DNA of 41,613 nucleotides from Muribaculaceae bacterium (GTDB taxonomy: Bacteria; Bacteroidota; Bacteroidia; Bacteroidales; G3-4614). The position numbers and the translations under genes are program-made. The notes below the pieces were generated by a model. The model was not told where the DNA came from. It searched no databases and was given only the letters and a program-made list of their open reading frames with translations. The stretch is from the NCBI GenBank assembly GCA_017546805.1, contig JAFYRT010000006.1:1-41613 (forward strand). Direction: 5' to 3'. Below, one piece after another: positions 17,169 through 25,735 of the stretch; position 1 is the first letter of the stretch, and each line of letters starts with the position of its first letter.

Positions 17169-18626
17169 ATGAAAATAACAGAGTTAAAACCACAAGCAGT
17201 TTGGACAATCTTCGACGAGATAACACAAGTTCCACGTCCTTCAAAAAAGGAAGAGAAGATTCGTCAATACCTAAAAGATTGGGCAGTTAAAAACAATGTA
17301 GCCGTAAAAGAGGATGAGGCAGGAAATATACTACTAAGCAAACCCGCAACACCTGGTTATGAAAATGCTCCTGTTTTAACAATGCAAGCACATATGGATA
17401 TGGTGTGTGAGAAAAACAACGGAGTGGATTTTAATTTCGAAACAGATTCCATCAAAACCGTAGTGGATGGAGAGTGGGTTTGCGCTGAGGGAACAACGCT
17501 TGGAGGCGACAACGGAATAGGTATGGCAGGAGCAATGGCAATACTTGTTGACGAAACAATAAAACATGGTCCATTGGAGGCATTGTTTACAGTTGACGAG
17601 GAGACTGGTCTTACAGGAGCATTTGCTTTGAAAGAGGGCTTTATGGATGGTAAATACCTTATAAATCTTGACTCAGAAGATGAAGGAGAGATTTTTGTAG
17701 GATGTGCAGGAGGAGTAGACACAGTAGCTACACTATCGTATGAAACTGAGTCTGTACCTGAAGGATACCACTTCTTGAAAATATATGTTGAAGGACTTCG
17801 CGGAGGACACTCAGGATGCGATATTCACTTGGGATTAGGTAATTCAATAAAAATATTATCTCGTTTCTTGATGATGTGGATGCGTAAAAATCCTCTATAT
17901 CTTGTTAGCTTCGAGGGAGGTAATCTACGTAATGCAATACCACGTGAGGCATCGGCAGTAGTAGCAGTACGCAAAGAAGACAAAGAACCAATAACAATAG
18001 CCTTGAATATGTTTGCAGCTGAAGTTGCAAGCGAGTTGAAAGGTGTGGACGATAACTTTAAAATGCGTTGGGAGACAACCGATGCGGCAGAAGCCATCTC
18101 AACTCAAACTGCAAAAAATCTTATAAATGCACTCAACGGATGCATTCAAGGAGTAGTTGCGATGAGTCGTGATATAGAGGGATTGGTTGAAACATCAACA
18201 AACCTTGCATCTGTAAAAATGCCCGGTGATAACAAGATAGTAATATCAACAAGCCAACGTAGTAGTGTGGAGAGTGCAAAACACTCAACAGCATTCAGTC
18301 TTGAGAGCGTATTTACCCTTGCAGGAGCAACAGTATCGCACAGCGATGGCTACCCAGGATGGAAACCCAACATGGATTCATCTATTCTTAAAACAACAGT
18401 CGAAACATACGAGCAACTATTTGGAGAGAAGCCTGCAATAAAAGCAATACACGCAGGATTGGAGTGTGGATTATTCTTGGAGAAATATCCATATTTGGAG
18501 ATGGTATCATTTGGACCAACAATTCGTGGAGTACACTCACCCGACGAAAGGCTCCACATACCTGCAGTTGCAAACTTCTATAAACACATGGTTGCAATAA
18601 TAGAAAAAGTAGCAGAGGAGAAGTAA
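17169..18626 (+). CDS. pepD: Aminoacyl-histidine dipeptidase (M20C)
   Basis: 485 residues, the same length as E. coli PepD. Metal and catalytic motifs are all present: QAHMDMV (His75, Asp77), LGGDNGIGMA (Asp114), DEETGLTGA (Glu144 base, Glu145), LDSEDEGEIFVGCAGG (Asp168) and a late AIHAGLECGLF His. GGHSGCDI marks the lid/dimerisation region. It hydrolyses Xaa-His and other dipeptides in the cytoplasm. One base separates its stop from the MIP18-family gene, so the two are surely cotranscribed. Confidence 0.96.
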   Translation: MKITELKPQAVWTIFDEITQVPRPSKKEEKIRQYLKDWAVKNNVAVKEDEAGNILLSKPATPGYENAPVLTMQAHMDMVCEKNNGVDFNFETDSIKTVVDGEWVCAEGTTLGGDNGIGMAGAMAILVDETIKHGPLEALFTVDEETGLTGAFALKEGFMDGKYLINLDSEDEGEIFVGCAGGVDTVATLSYETESVPEGYHFLKIYVEGLRGGHSGCDIHLGLGNSIKILSRFLMMWMRKNPLYLVSFEGGNLRNAIPREASAVVAVRKEDKEPITIALNMFAAEVASELKGVDDNFKMRWETTDAAEAISTQTAKNLINALNGCIQGVVAMSRDIEGLVETSTNLASVKMPGDNKIVISTSQRSSVESAKHSTAFSLESVFTLAGATVSHSDGYPGWKPNMDSSILKTTVETYEQLFGEKPAIKAIHAGLECGLFLEKYPYLEMVSFGPTIRGVHSPDERLHIPAVANFYKHMVAIIEKVAEEK

Positions 18627-18627
18627 T

Positions 18628-18945
18628 ATGTTAGATCACGAGCCAACATTGGAAGAGAAGGTTGTAAAGATGCTTCGCACCGTTTACGACCCTGAAATCC
18701 CTGTAAATATATACGATTTGGGACTTGTTTACCTCATTGATTTTGATGAGGAAAACAACCTAAAAGTAGAGATGACCTTTACAGCCCCCAATTGTCCTGC
18801 GGCAGAATTTATACTTGAAGATGTAAGAATGAAACTCGAAGGTATTGCCGGAGTAAAGAGTCTCGATTTACAGGTAGTCTTTGAACCTGAGTGGAACAAA
18901 GATATGATGAGCGAGGAGGCAAAACTCGATTTAGGATTTTTGTAA
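18628..18945 (+). CDS. MIP18/DUF59 family iron-sulfur assembly protein (SufT/PaaD-like)
   Basis: 105 residues with the family signature DPEIPVNIYDLGLVY (21-35) and the Cys of TAPNCPAAE (Cys56). Small proteins of this type act as Fe-S cluster carriers or maturation factors in the cytoplasm; in Bacteroidetes they are often annotated as SUF-system associated. No other suf gene is here; it is translationally close-coupled to pepD (1-nt gap), a pairing without an obvious functional reason. Confidence 0.9.
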   Translation: MLDHEPTLEEKVVKMLRTVYDPEIPVNIYDLGLVYLIDFDEENNLKVEMTFTAPNCPAAEFILEDVRMKLEGIAGVKSLDLQVVFEPEWNKDMMSEEAKLDLGFL

Positions 18946-18958
18946 AATTTAAATAGCA

Positions 18959-19085
18959 TTGTTAGTTGTTAGAGTTTTCTAATTAACAAACATTCGTTTG
19001 TTGATTCTGCATACGCTCGGCAAAATCCAAGTAAACTTGTTTTGCTCTCGCTTACCCGCAGAATTCCTAATTTCTCATTTAAATA
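18959..19085. repeat. TTAGTTG-type element with nested hairpins
   Basis: The region begins with TTGTTAGTTGTTAG (18959-18972), followed by the hairpin AACAAAC-attc-GTTTGTT (18985-19002). Then comes a nested palindrome: ATTCTGC/GCAGAAT (19004 with 19058), GCAAAA/TTTTGC (19020 with 19040), AAGT/ACTT in the loop. The right end, ATTCCTAATTTCTCATTT, resembles the arm of the 6290 element. It fills the gap before lpxH. Confidence 0.55.
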
Positions 19086-19091
19086 AGAAGG

Positions 19092-19835
19092 ATGGATAAA
19101 AAAATATATTTCATATCTGATTTGCATTTAGGAGCAAAAACTCTTAAGTCGACAAAAGAATCAGAAAAACGTGTAGTGGCGTGGCTCGACTCAATAAAAG
19201 AGTCGGCCTCTGCCATATATCTGCTTGGCGATATATTGGACTATTGGTTTGAATATCGTTGTGTCGTACCACGCGGATTTACACGCTTTTTCGGTAAAAT
19301 AGCGGAGTTGACCGATAGCGGAGTTGAAGTGCATTGGTTTATAGGCAATCACGATATATGGATATTTGATTATCTCCCTTCCGAGTTAGGGGTAATAGTA
19401 CATAAAGAGTCATATGTGACCAACTTACTTGGTAAGCGATTTTATATGGGACATGGCGACGGAGAGGGGAAACGACCATTGGGTTTTCTCTTTATCCGTT
19501 GGCTTTTCCGTAATAAGGTATGTCAAAAACTCTACTCGTCAATACACCCATGGTGGACAGTGCCATTTGCATACGGATGGTCATCAAACAGCCGAAAAAC
19601 AGGAGGTGAAACACCCAAATTTGGGAACAACGAAGAGAATCCCCTTGTTGAGTGGGCTACAGAATACAACGAAAAAACCGAAAACAAAATAGACTATTTC
19701 GTTTTCGGTCATCAACATCTATTCTTTAAACGCCAATTGAAAAGCGGAGGAGAGATAGTTCTTACAGGCGATTGGATAACCCACAACTCATACCTCGAAT
19801 ATGATGGGGAGTCCCTTTTCTTAAAGAACTTTTAG
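19092..19835 (+). CDS. lpxH: UDP-2,3-diacylglucosamine diphosphatase
   Basis: 247 residues against 240 in E. coli. The calcineurin-like metallophosphatase motifs are in order: SDLHLG (Asp10, His12), LLGDILDYWFE, IGNHDIW, MGHGDG and FGHQHL. It removes UMP from UDP-2,3-diacylglucosamine in lipid A synthesis at the inner face of the membrane, and with kdsB indicates a normal Kdo/lipid A pathway. The stop codon is the TAG of an ACTTTTAGTTG stretch also found at the end of the S8 protease. Confidence 0.92.
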   Translation: MDKKIYFISDLHLGAKTLKSTKESEKRVVAWLDSIKESASAIYLLGDILDYWFEYRCVVPRGFTRFFGKIAELTDSGVEVHWFIGNHDIWIFDYLPSELGVIVHKESYVTNLLGKRFYMGHGDGEGKRPLGFLFIRWLFRNKVCQKLYSSIHPWWTVPFAYGWSSNSRKTGGETPKFGNNEENPLVEWATEYNEKTENKIDYFVFGHQHLFFKRQLKSGGEIVLTGDWITHNSYLEYDGESLFLKNF

Positions 19836-19905
19836 TTGTAATTATATGAATATTAGCTTATTAAAAAGCTTACGTCTAACAACTAAAAACTAACAACTAA
19901 CAACT
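19831..19905. repeat. TTAGTTG-armed element between lpxH and xseB
   Basis: The left arm TTAGTTGT (from 19831) and the right arm CTAACAACTAAAAACTAACA (from 19876) plus ACTAACAACT are inverted. An AGCTT/AAGCT hairpin lies between (19855 with 19865). Both convergent genes end inside it: the lpxH TAG and the xseB TAG (plus 19897-19899) are repeat bases. No other terminator is visible here. Confidence 0.6.
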
Positions 19906-20103
19906 CTCATCTTTGATATTATCCAAAAGCTTTTTAATCTCATCGTCAGTTTGAGAGAGGTGGCTTTTGCAAAACTTTATAAGTTCAACGCTTTTTTGAG
20001 CGTATGCTTTTAAATCGTCAATCTTACATTTGTCGCTTTGTAACATAGCAACAATATTCTCAAGCTCTTCAACAGCTTCGCTGTATGATTTTACATTATC
20101 CAT
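19897..20103 (-). CDS. xseB: Exodeoxyribonuclease VII small subunit
   Basis: 68 residues; the short two-helix subunit with SYSEAVEELENIVAMLQSDK and DLKAYAQKSVELIKFCKSHL, typical of XseB. It binds the long helices of XseA to form the nuclease that degrades single-stranded DNA. It starts 2 nt after the xseA stop. The last codons (agt tgt tag) are part of the TTAGTTG repeat, so the C-terminus may differ from relatives. Confidence 0.92.
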   Translation of the reverse strand: MDNVKSYSEAVEELENIVAMLQSDKCKIDDLKAYAQKSVELIKFCKSHLSQTDDEIKKLLDNIKDESC

Positions 20104-20105
20104 AT

Positions 20106-21416
20106 CTATATATTCTTTAAATTTTTAACCTCAGTTTCAGCCTCTCCATCAGCAAAAACAACCTTTATATAGTCTCCCTCTCTCAGCTCTGTAACGCTTT
20201 TAACCGCGAATCCATCTTTAACAGAAATAGAGTAGCCACGTTTTAAAATTCGGTCGGGAGATAAAAGTTCTATGCTCTTTTCAATATTTAAAATTCTATT
20301 GTTTTCGCGTTCAATGGCTCGTTCAAATTTATCAATTAAAGAGGTGTGTGTGGTGGCTAATTTAATCTGTTCTCTACCAACACGCTCTCTAATGTTAATC
20401 AAAACCTTGCTTTGCAGTTGCGACAGACCATTCTTTTCTCTCTCAATTTTGTTTATAACAAGCGAGGGCAGTTGACTCTCTATTGTGGAAAGAGTTAGTT
20501 TTTCACTATTTAAAATATCCTTTATTCTGTCCGCAATCTCCCCACTAAGCTCATTCAAATAGTCGTCGCTCTCCGATATCTTCGAAATCAGGAATTCTGC
20601 AACTGCAGTAGGCGTTTTAATGCTTTTATAAGCAACGTAATCCAAAACGGTAATATCCCTTTCGTGACCAATACCTACAATAACAGGCAGAGGAAATTGA
20701 GTAATGTTCAATGCCAGATTGTAATCGTCAAAGCAGTTAAGTTCCGACGTAGCGCCACCACCCCTTATAATAACCACACAGTCGAACAGATTCATATTGC
20801 AGTATATCCTGTTCAAGGCATTTATAATACTCTCGCTTGCCTGTTCGCCTTGCATCAAAGCCTTAAAAAGAACAGGATAAAATACGTAACCTTTTGTGTT
20901 CTTTTTCAGTTGGTCGCAAAAATCGCCATAACCGGCGGCAGTAGCCGATGATATAACAGCAATTCTTTTGGGAATAGGGGATAGGGTAAGACTTTTATTA
21001 TCATCAATCACGCCCTCATCAGCAAGACGGTTTAGAATCTGGGTGCGACGCATGGCCATATCTCCAACGGTGTATGCCGGGTCAATATCCCAAACCGTAA
21101 GAGAATAGTGGTATAGTGGGTCAAAACTCACCTTTACGGTAACCAAAATTTTAATTCCCGCTTTAAGAGAAATACCTGTTGAATATTCAAAAAAAGGTTG
21201 TAGCTTACGGAATGTTGATGCCCATATATTGGCGCGAGCCTTGGCAACGGTATTGCCCTGCTCATCTTTTTCTATAAGCTCCATATAGCAATGTCCCGAG
21301 CCGTTTATGCGTAACTCGCTAATCTCCGCAGCCACCTTGTACTGTTTTTGGAAAGCATTTCCAACAACAATACTCAACATATTATTCAGTTCATATAGAG
21401 TAATATTCTCAGCCAT
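20106..21416 (-). CDS. xseA: Exodeoxyribonuclease VII large subunit
   Basis: 436 residues. An N-terminal OB-fold (YKVAAEISELRINGSGHCYM) precedes the catalytic domain with KRIAVISSATAAGYGDF and VVIIRGGGATSELNCFDDYN, and GHERDITVLDYVA. Long coiled-coil helices (about 285-390) are for XseB binding, with a C-terminal RGYSI segment. It cleaves single-stranded DNA into oligonucleotides in repair. Cytoplasmic. It is downstream of the S8 gene by 27 nt and 2 nt ahead of xseB. Confidence 0.95.
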   Translation of the reverse strand: MAENITLYELNNMLSIVVGNAFQKQYKVAAEISELRINGSGHCYMELIEKDEQGNTVAKARANIWASTFRKLQPFFEYSTGISLKAGIKILVTVKVSFDPLYHYSLTVWDIDPAYTVGDMAMRRTQILNRLADEGVIDDNKSLTLSPIPKRIAVISSATAAGYGDFCDQLKKNTKGYVFYPVLFKALMQGEQASESIINALNRIYCNMNLFDCVVIIRGGGATSELNCFDDYNLALNITQFPLPVIVGIGHERDITVLDYVAYKSIKTPTAVAEFLISKISESDDYLNELSGEIADRIKDILNSEKLTLSTIESQLPSLVINKIEREKNGLSQLQSKVLINIRERVGREQIKLATTHTSLIDKFERAIERENNRILNIEKSIELLSPDRILKRGYSISVKDGFAVKSVTELREGDYIKVVFADGEAETEVKNLKNI

Positions 21417-21443
21417 TAATATTCATCAACTAAAAAACACCAA

Positions 21444-22616
21444 CTAAAAGTTCTCTTTAACCGCAATTGCACCGCTAATAGCCGGGGCTGCAAACGAAGT
21501 TCCGTATGCACTCATTATCTTGCCACCACCATTTATAACAGGTACGTCCGAAGCAAGAGCTTTAACTTTTGGAGCAACATGTCTGCCATCAATAAACTCT
21601 TTTGATGTAAAGTCAATAACCCTGCCACGTTTGTCAGTACCACCAACGGCAATAACCCCATCTGCATTTGCAGGGAGAGTAAACCCTCCATCTCCCTTGT
21701 TGCCACAACTTGTAACAACCTTAATACCTTTCTTTGTTGCAATTTCCGAGGCAATACATGATACCGAAGTAATATCTCCCACCTGTTCGTAGCCTAACGA
21801 AGCATTTACAATATCAACACCGAGGCTGTCGGCAATCTCCAAACCTCTAACAAAGAAATCCTCTTCAAAAGGAGCTTCAAAACCAATATCTTCGGTGCGG
21901 ATTAGTGCGTAGTCACTTTCGGGGGCAACACCCACAAACTCTCCAATACGGTTGGCGAGCATAATCGAAAGAACCGCAGTTCCGTGGTCATCCTCACGAA
22001 ATATATCCCCATTAGGATTTACTATGTCACAATTAAACTTGATCCTTTCTTTATCAAACCATTGGGTTAGAGTATCAACACCTCCAAAGCCATCATCAAG
22101 CACAGCAATAAAAACATCCTTGCCCCAACATCCCTTTTTGTGGTGTTGCGTTGCGTTAGCAGCCTTTGATATTGGTTGAGCAACACCATACAGTGGGTGA
22201 CGTTTTACATCTCCAAAATCATAGAACTCCGACTTTATCTCATTTCTAACAATCTCCCCCCTGCAAAGTACCTCGATACGCCTAACAAAAGGAAAATTTT
22301 TAATATTTTCAATCATTGCAGAGTCGCACTCAATAACCAATGAGTTAAGCCAGTTTGAGTGACAAATAAATCTGTTGGCAATAGTTGCTATTTCATTCTT
22401 ATAGACTTTCGAAATAGGCAGGTCGTTAAGAGAAAAATTAACATTATCTCTCTTGTGACGAGCAATGCTCCTTTCGCTCATAAACTCATCGGGATGCGTA
22501 ACAGAGTATTCGCAACCCTCTTTATCCAATAGCCATACCCTTACGGTAAGCAACTCCTCTGCGTATACGCAGAAGCCTCCCAAAAAGAGTAGAAGAGAGA
22601 TAAAAAATCTTAACAT
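21444..22616 (-). CDS. S8 family serine protease (subtilisin-like), C-terminally shortened
   Basis: 390 residues. Signal peptide MLRFFISLLLFLGGFCVYA, a pro-region (about 20-160) and the S8 domain with the full triad: Asp174 (AVLDDGFGG), His211 (DDHGTAVLSIML) and Ser374 (YGTSFAAPAISG). The oxyanion-hole region reads VVTSCGNKGD. Secreted S8 enzymes of this group normally continue for some tens of residues after GTSxAAP and often carry a type IX sorting domain. This one ends 16 residues after the Ser, at a TAG inside an ACTTTTAGTTG stretch, with only 27 nt left before xseA. Its ATG overlaps the mnmA stop (ATGTTAA). Activity is uncertain because of the short end. Confidence 0.85.
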   Translation of the reverse strand: MLRFFISLLLFLGGFCVYAEELLTVRVWLLDKEGCEYSVTHPDEFMSERSIARHKRDNVNFSLNDLPISKVYKNEIATIANRFICHSNWLNSLVIECDSAMIENIKNFPFVRRIEVLCRGEIVRNEIKSEFYDFGDVKRHPLYGVAQPISKAANATQHHKKGCWGKDVFIAVLDDGFGGVDTLTQWFDKERIKFNCDIVNPNGDIFREDDHGTAVLSIMLANRIGEFVGVAPESDYALIRTEDIGFEAPFEEDFFVRGLEIADSLGVDIVNASLGYEQVGDITSVSCIASEIATKKGIKVVTSCGNKGDGGFTLPANADGVIAVGGTDKRGRVIDFTSKEFIDGRHVAPKVKALASDVPVINGGGKIMSAYGTSFAAPAISGAIAVKENF

Positions 22617-23695
22617 ACAATTTCATGCTCCGCAAGAGGAGACTCAATAAAACCACCACCAACAACTCGGTTTCCGATATAGAAGACAGCCGATTGTCCG
22701 GGGGCTACAGCCGAAGCCGAGTCGTTTAAAACAACTTTGACACCCTTTTCATCTGTTGCAATGGATTTAACACCGTACGGAGTTCCGCGATATCTGATAC
22801 GCACAACCAATTCAGGCGAACTCATCAAGCTCTCATCAATAAATTTGCAGTTGCTTAATCGCATACCGTTACATAAAAGTTCGTCCTCAAACCCAAGTTT
22901 AACTGTGTTCTTAAGAGGGTTAATCTTTGTAACGTAAGCAGGACGTCCAAGGGCAATTTCGAGCCCTTTGCGTTGCCCAATGGTATAGAATGGAAATCCT
23001 TTGTGTTGTCCCAATCTCTTGCCAAGTTTATCAACAAAGAAACCGCCCGAGTAACGTTCGTCAATACCCTCAACGTTTTCGCGAAGAAATGTGCGATAGT
23101 CCTTCTCAATAAAGCAAATCTCCATGCTTTCGCTTTTGTCGGCACTTGATGCAAAACCACGTTGTCGCATCATCTCTTTAACCTCACGTTTAACAAGTCT
23201 GCCCAAAGGGAAAACAGTACGAGAGAGCTGCTCTTGAGTCAAGCCCCAAAGAAAATATGATTGGTCTTTGCTGCCATCACCTCCCTCTTCAATAAAGAAT
23301 TTTCCGTTCTCCTCAATAATATTCACATAGTGACCTGTAGCAATTTTTTCGCACCCAAGTTTGTCGGCGCAAGCAAGCAGAGCCTTCCACTTGAAACCTG
23401 GGTTGCAAACCACGCATGGATTTGGAGTTCTACCACTCATATATTCGTTAATAAACGATGCAATAACCCTATCTTTAAACTCCTTGCGAATATCAATGGT
23501 ATGGTGTTCAATGCCAAGACGTTCGGCTAAATTTTTTGCGTCTGAAATAAATGCAGGCTCTTCGTCGTTTTCGCCACGCTCCCACATACGAAGAGTAGCT
23601 CCAACAACTTCATAACCTTGCTCTCGTAGCAAAAGACAAACAGCCGAGCTATCCACTCCGCCACTCATGCCAACCAAAATTCTCTTATTACTCAT
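22610..23695 (-). CDS. mnmA: tRNA-specific 2-thiouridylase
   Basis: 361 residues from the ATG at 23695, which starts MSNKRILVGMSGG; an upstream in-frame start at 23725 would run through the promoter region. The PP-loop SGGVDSS (11-17), NPCVVCNPGFKW (92-103, with Cys97 as the expected catalytic residue) and the second catalytic Cys in SMEICFIEKDY are present. It thiolates U34 of Lys, Glu and Gln tRNAs. First gene of the mnmA/S8/xseA/xseB operon, overlapping the S8 gene by 7 nt. Confidence 0.96.
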   Translation of the reverse strand: MSNKRILVGMSGGVDSSAVCLLLREQGYEVVGATLRMWERGENDEEPAFISDAKNLAERLGIEHHTIDIRKEFKDRVIASFINEYMSGRTPNPCVVCNPGFKWKALLACADKLGCEKIATGHYVNIIEENGKFFIEEGGDGSKDQSYFLWGLTQEQLSRTVFPLGRLVKREVKEMMRQRGFASSADKSESMEICFIEKDYRTFLRENVEGIDERYSGGFFVDKLGKRLGQHKGFPFYTIGQRKGLEIALGRPAYVTKINPLKNTVKLGFEDELLCNGMRLSNCKFIDESLMSSPELVVRIRYRGTPYGVKSIATDEKGVKVVLNDSASAVAPGQSAVFYIGNRVVGGGFIESPLAEHEIVC

Positions 23696-23714
23696 AATCT
23701 TAAATTCACAAGTA

Positions 23715-23745
23715 CGAAAATACAATAAAAATAACTTTCCCGAAA
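23715..23745 (-). promoter_or_regulatory. Probable mnmA operon promoter
   Basis: Minus-strand TATTTTCG (plus 23715-23722) with TTTCG 18 bp upstream (plus 23741-23745). These are one-base variants of the consensus, like those ahead of slyD. Confidence 0.4.
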
Positions 23746-23783
23746 CTTTTTAATAAATATTATCTTTATATGATTATAATTCG

Positions 23784-23791
23784 TATATTTG
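23784..23791 (+). promoter_or_regulatory. -7 box for the carboxynorspermidine dehydrogenase gene
   Basis: TATATTTG matches TAnnTTTG; no well-placed -33 TTTG is seen. The start codon is about 73 nt downstream. Confidence 0.45.
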
Positions 23792-23863
23792 TAGATAATT
23801 TGAAAATAAAATTTAAACATATTCAAGCATATTACTAACCAAAATTCTAAAAACGAGATTGCA

Positions 23864-25060
23864 ATGGCAAGAGTATTAGTTATTGGAGCAGGCGGTGTCA
23901 GCACCGTAGCAGTGAAAAAGATGGCAATGAATGCCGATGTGTTTACCGATATTATGTTGGCAAGCCGCACCAAAAGCAAATGCGATAAGATAGCGGAAGA
24001 CATCAAAAACATTAAAATTCAAACAGCGCAAGTTGATGCAGACAATGTTTCTGAGTTGGTAGCACTATTTAACGAGTTCAAACCCGAATTGGTAGTAAAC
24101 TTGGCACTTCCATACCAAGACCTAACAATCATGGATGCATGTTTGGAGTATGGCGTAAGCTATTTGGATACAGCAAACTACGAACCATTAGACGAAGCAA
24201 AATATCAATATAGCTGGCAATGGGCATATAAACAACGTTTTGAGGAGGCTGGACTAACAGCAATTCTTGGATGTGGATTCGACCCCGGAGTAACAGGAGT
24301 TTATACAGCATATGCAGCAAAACACCACTTCAGCGAAATACAATATCTCGACATTGTAGACTGCAATGCAGGAGATCACCACAAAGCATTTGCAACAAAC
24401 TTCAACCCCGAGATTAATATTCGTGAGATTACACAACGTGGAAAATATTACGAGAATGGCGAGTGGAAAGAGACCGATCCACTATCAGTACACCAACCAT
24501 TGAACTATCCTGAGGTAGGACCACGTGAATCATATTTGATGTACCACGAGGAGTTGGAGAGCTTGGTTAAAAACTTCCCATCAATTAAACGCGCACGTTT
24601 CTGGATGACATTCGGACAAGAATATCTAACACACCTTCGTGTAATACAAAACATCGGAATGGATAGCATCAAACCAATAATGTACAACGGTGTAGAGATT
24701 GTCCCTATCCAATTCTTGAAAGCCGTATTGCCTAACCCTGGAGATCTTGGTGAGAACTACACAGGACAAACCTCAATAGGTTGCCGTATAAAAGGAATTG
24801 ACAAAGAGGGTAAAGAGATAACTTACTACGTATACAACAACTGTAGTCACGAGGAGGCATATCGCGAAACAGGAGCACAAGGAGTAAGCTACACAACAGG
24901 AGTACCTGCAATGATTGGAGCAAAAATGTTCTTGAAAGGCGAGTGGCGTAAACCCGGAGTATGGAACGTAGAGGAGTTTAACCCCGATCCATTCATGAAA
25001 GAACTTAACGAGCAAGGATTGCCTTGGCACGAAATGTTTAATGTAGATTTAGAGCTATAA
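23864..25060 (+). CDS. Carboxynorspermidine dehydrogenase (saccharopine dehydrogenase family)
   Basis: 398 residues. Rossmann motif VLVIGAGGVSTVAV (4-17), then VVNLALPYQDLTIMDACLEY, YLDTANYEP and GCGFDPGVTGVY, characteristic of the carboxynorspermidine/saccharopine dehydrogenase family. It reductively condenses aspartate semialdehyde with a diamine (putrescine or diaminopropane) to the carboxy-polyamine, the first step of the alternative spermidine/norspermidine route used by gut Bacteroidales. The decarboxylase partner (nspC) is not in the window. The bcp gene follows after 3 nt. Confidence 0.9.
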   Translation: MARVLVIGAGGVSTVAVKKMAMNADVFTDIMLASRTKSKCDKIAEDIKNIKIQTAQVDADNVSELVALFNEFKPELVVNLALPYQDLTIMDACLEYGVSYLDTANYEPLDEAKYQYSWQWAYKQRFEEAGLTAILGCGFDPGVTGVYTAYAAKHHFSEIQYLDIVDCNAGDHHKAFATNFNPEINIREITQRGKYYENGEWKETDPLSVHQPLNYPEVGPRESYLMYHEELESLVKNFPSIKRARFWMTFGQEYLTHLRVIQNIGMDSIKPIMYNGVEIVPIQFLKAVLPNPGDLGENYTGQTSIGCRIKGIDKEGKEITYYVYNNCSHEEAYRETGAQGVSYTTGVPAMIGAKMFLKGEWRKPGVWNVEEFNPDPFMKELNEQGLPWHEMFNVDLEL

Positions 25061-25063
25061 TAA

Positions 25064-25510
25064 ATGAATGTAGGAGACAAAGCCCCTGACCTTTTAGGCT
25101 TAGACCAAGATGGAAACGAGGTGCGTTTAAGCAACTATCCCGGCAAAAAAGTGGCACTCTACTTCTATCCCAAAGACAACACTTCGGGATGCACAGCAGA
25201 GGCATGCTCATTACGCGATGGATACTCTCAACTACTCTCGGCAGGCTATCAGGTAATAGGAGTGAGCAAAGACAGTGCAAAGTCGCATCAAGGCTTCATA
25301 GCAAAGCACTCACTGCCATTTCCTCTAATTGCCGATACCGACACCCAATTGCAACAACAATTTGGCGTATGGGCAGAGAAGAAGCTTTATGGTCGCACCT
25401 ATATGGGAACACTTCGTCAAACATTTATTATAGATGCAGATACAGCAGTGGTTGAAAGAGTAATAGAAAAGGTAAAAACATCCGATTCTGCAAATCAAAT
25501 ACTTTCTTAA
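25064..25510 (+). CDS. bcp: Thiol peroxidase of the Bcp/PrxQ type
   Basis: 148 residues. YFYPKDNTSGCTAEACSLRD carries the peroxidatic Cys43 and the resolving Cys48 four residues later, as in atypical two-Cys PrxQ enzymes. It reduces hydroperoxides with thioredoxin in the cytoplasm. The start codon is 3 nt after the dehydrogenase stop, so the pair is one transcript; a terminator follows at 25556. Together with rubrerythrin it gives this region two peroxide defences. Confidence 0.95.
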   Translation: MNVGDKAPDLLGLDQDGNEVRLSNYPGKKVALYFYPKDNTSGCTAEACSLRDGYSQLLSAGYQVIGVSKDSAKSHQGFIAKHSLPFPLIADTDTQLQQQFGVWAEKKLYGRTYMGTLRQTFIIDADTAVVERVIEKVKTSDSANQILS

Positions 25511-25555
25511 CAACCACTAAAAAGCATTATACTTTAAGAGCTACAAACAATAGAG

Positions 25556-25595
25556 AAGTAATCCCCAAAGTTTTTCCAAACTTTGGGGATTACTT
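25556..25595 (+). terminator. Terminator after bcp
   Basis: A perfect stem of 18 bp, AAGTAATCCCCAAAGTTT pairing with its inverse at 25578-25595, around a TTCC loop and followed by AT-rich bases. 46 nt after the bcp stop. Confidence 0.8.
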
Positions 25596-25643
25596 TATAA
25601 AAGAGGAGGAATAAAAAATAAAAATATTTAATAGATAAATAAA

Positions 25644-25678
25644 AAACACTGATTTACCTCAATAGCAAACCAGTGTTT
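25644..25678. terminator. Hairpin between bcp and C25 copy 2
   Basis: The stem AAACACTG / CAGTGTTT with a 19-nt loop is A-rich on the left, so on the minus strand it ends in a T run (25641-25646 side). It may end the C25 copy 2 transcript, whose stop lies at 25736. Confidence 0.5.
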
Positions 25679-25681
25679 ATG

Positions 25682-25733
25682 CTAACAACTAACAACTACC
25701 CGTAGGGCGGTGTTAGCCGACAACAAACAACTA
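25682..25733 (-). repeat. TTAGTTG-armed element downstream of C25 copy 2
   Basis: Read on the minus strand: TAGTTGTTTGTTGTCGGCTA, then small GC stems (GGC/GCC and CCC-gta-GGG), then GGGTAGTTGTTAGTTGTTAG. It shares the order GTTGTCGGC, CCGCCC, GGGTAGTT, TAGTTGTTAG with the element at 38950, although the spacing and loops differ. Confidence 0.6.
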
Positions 25734-25735
25734 AA

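Noticed and set aside
19004..19064. Possible tRNA or other small structured RNA gene before lpxH
   Set aside because: The three-level fold is a single stem, not a cloverleaf; no anticodon arm, T-loop GTTCRA or CCA end is present.
21417..21443. A frameshift hiding the rest of the S8 protease
   Set aside because: Only 27 nt separate the stop from the xseA start, too short in any frame for the missing segment.
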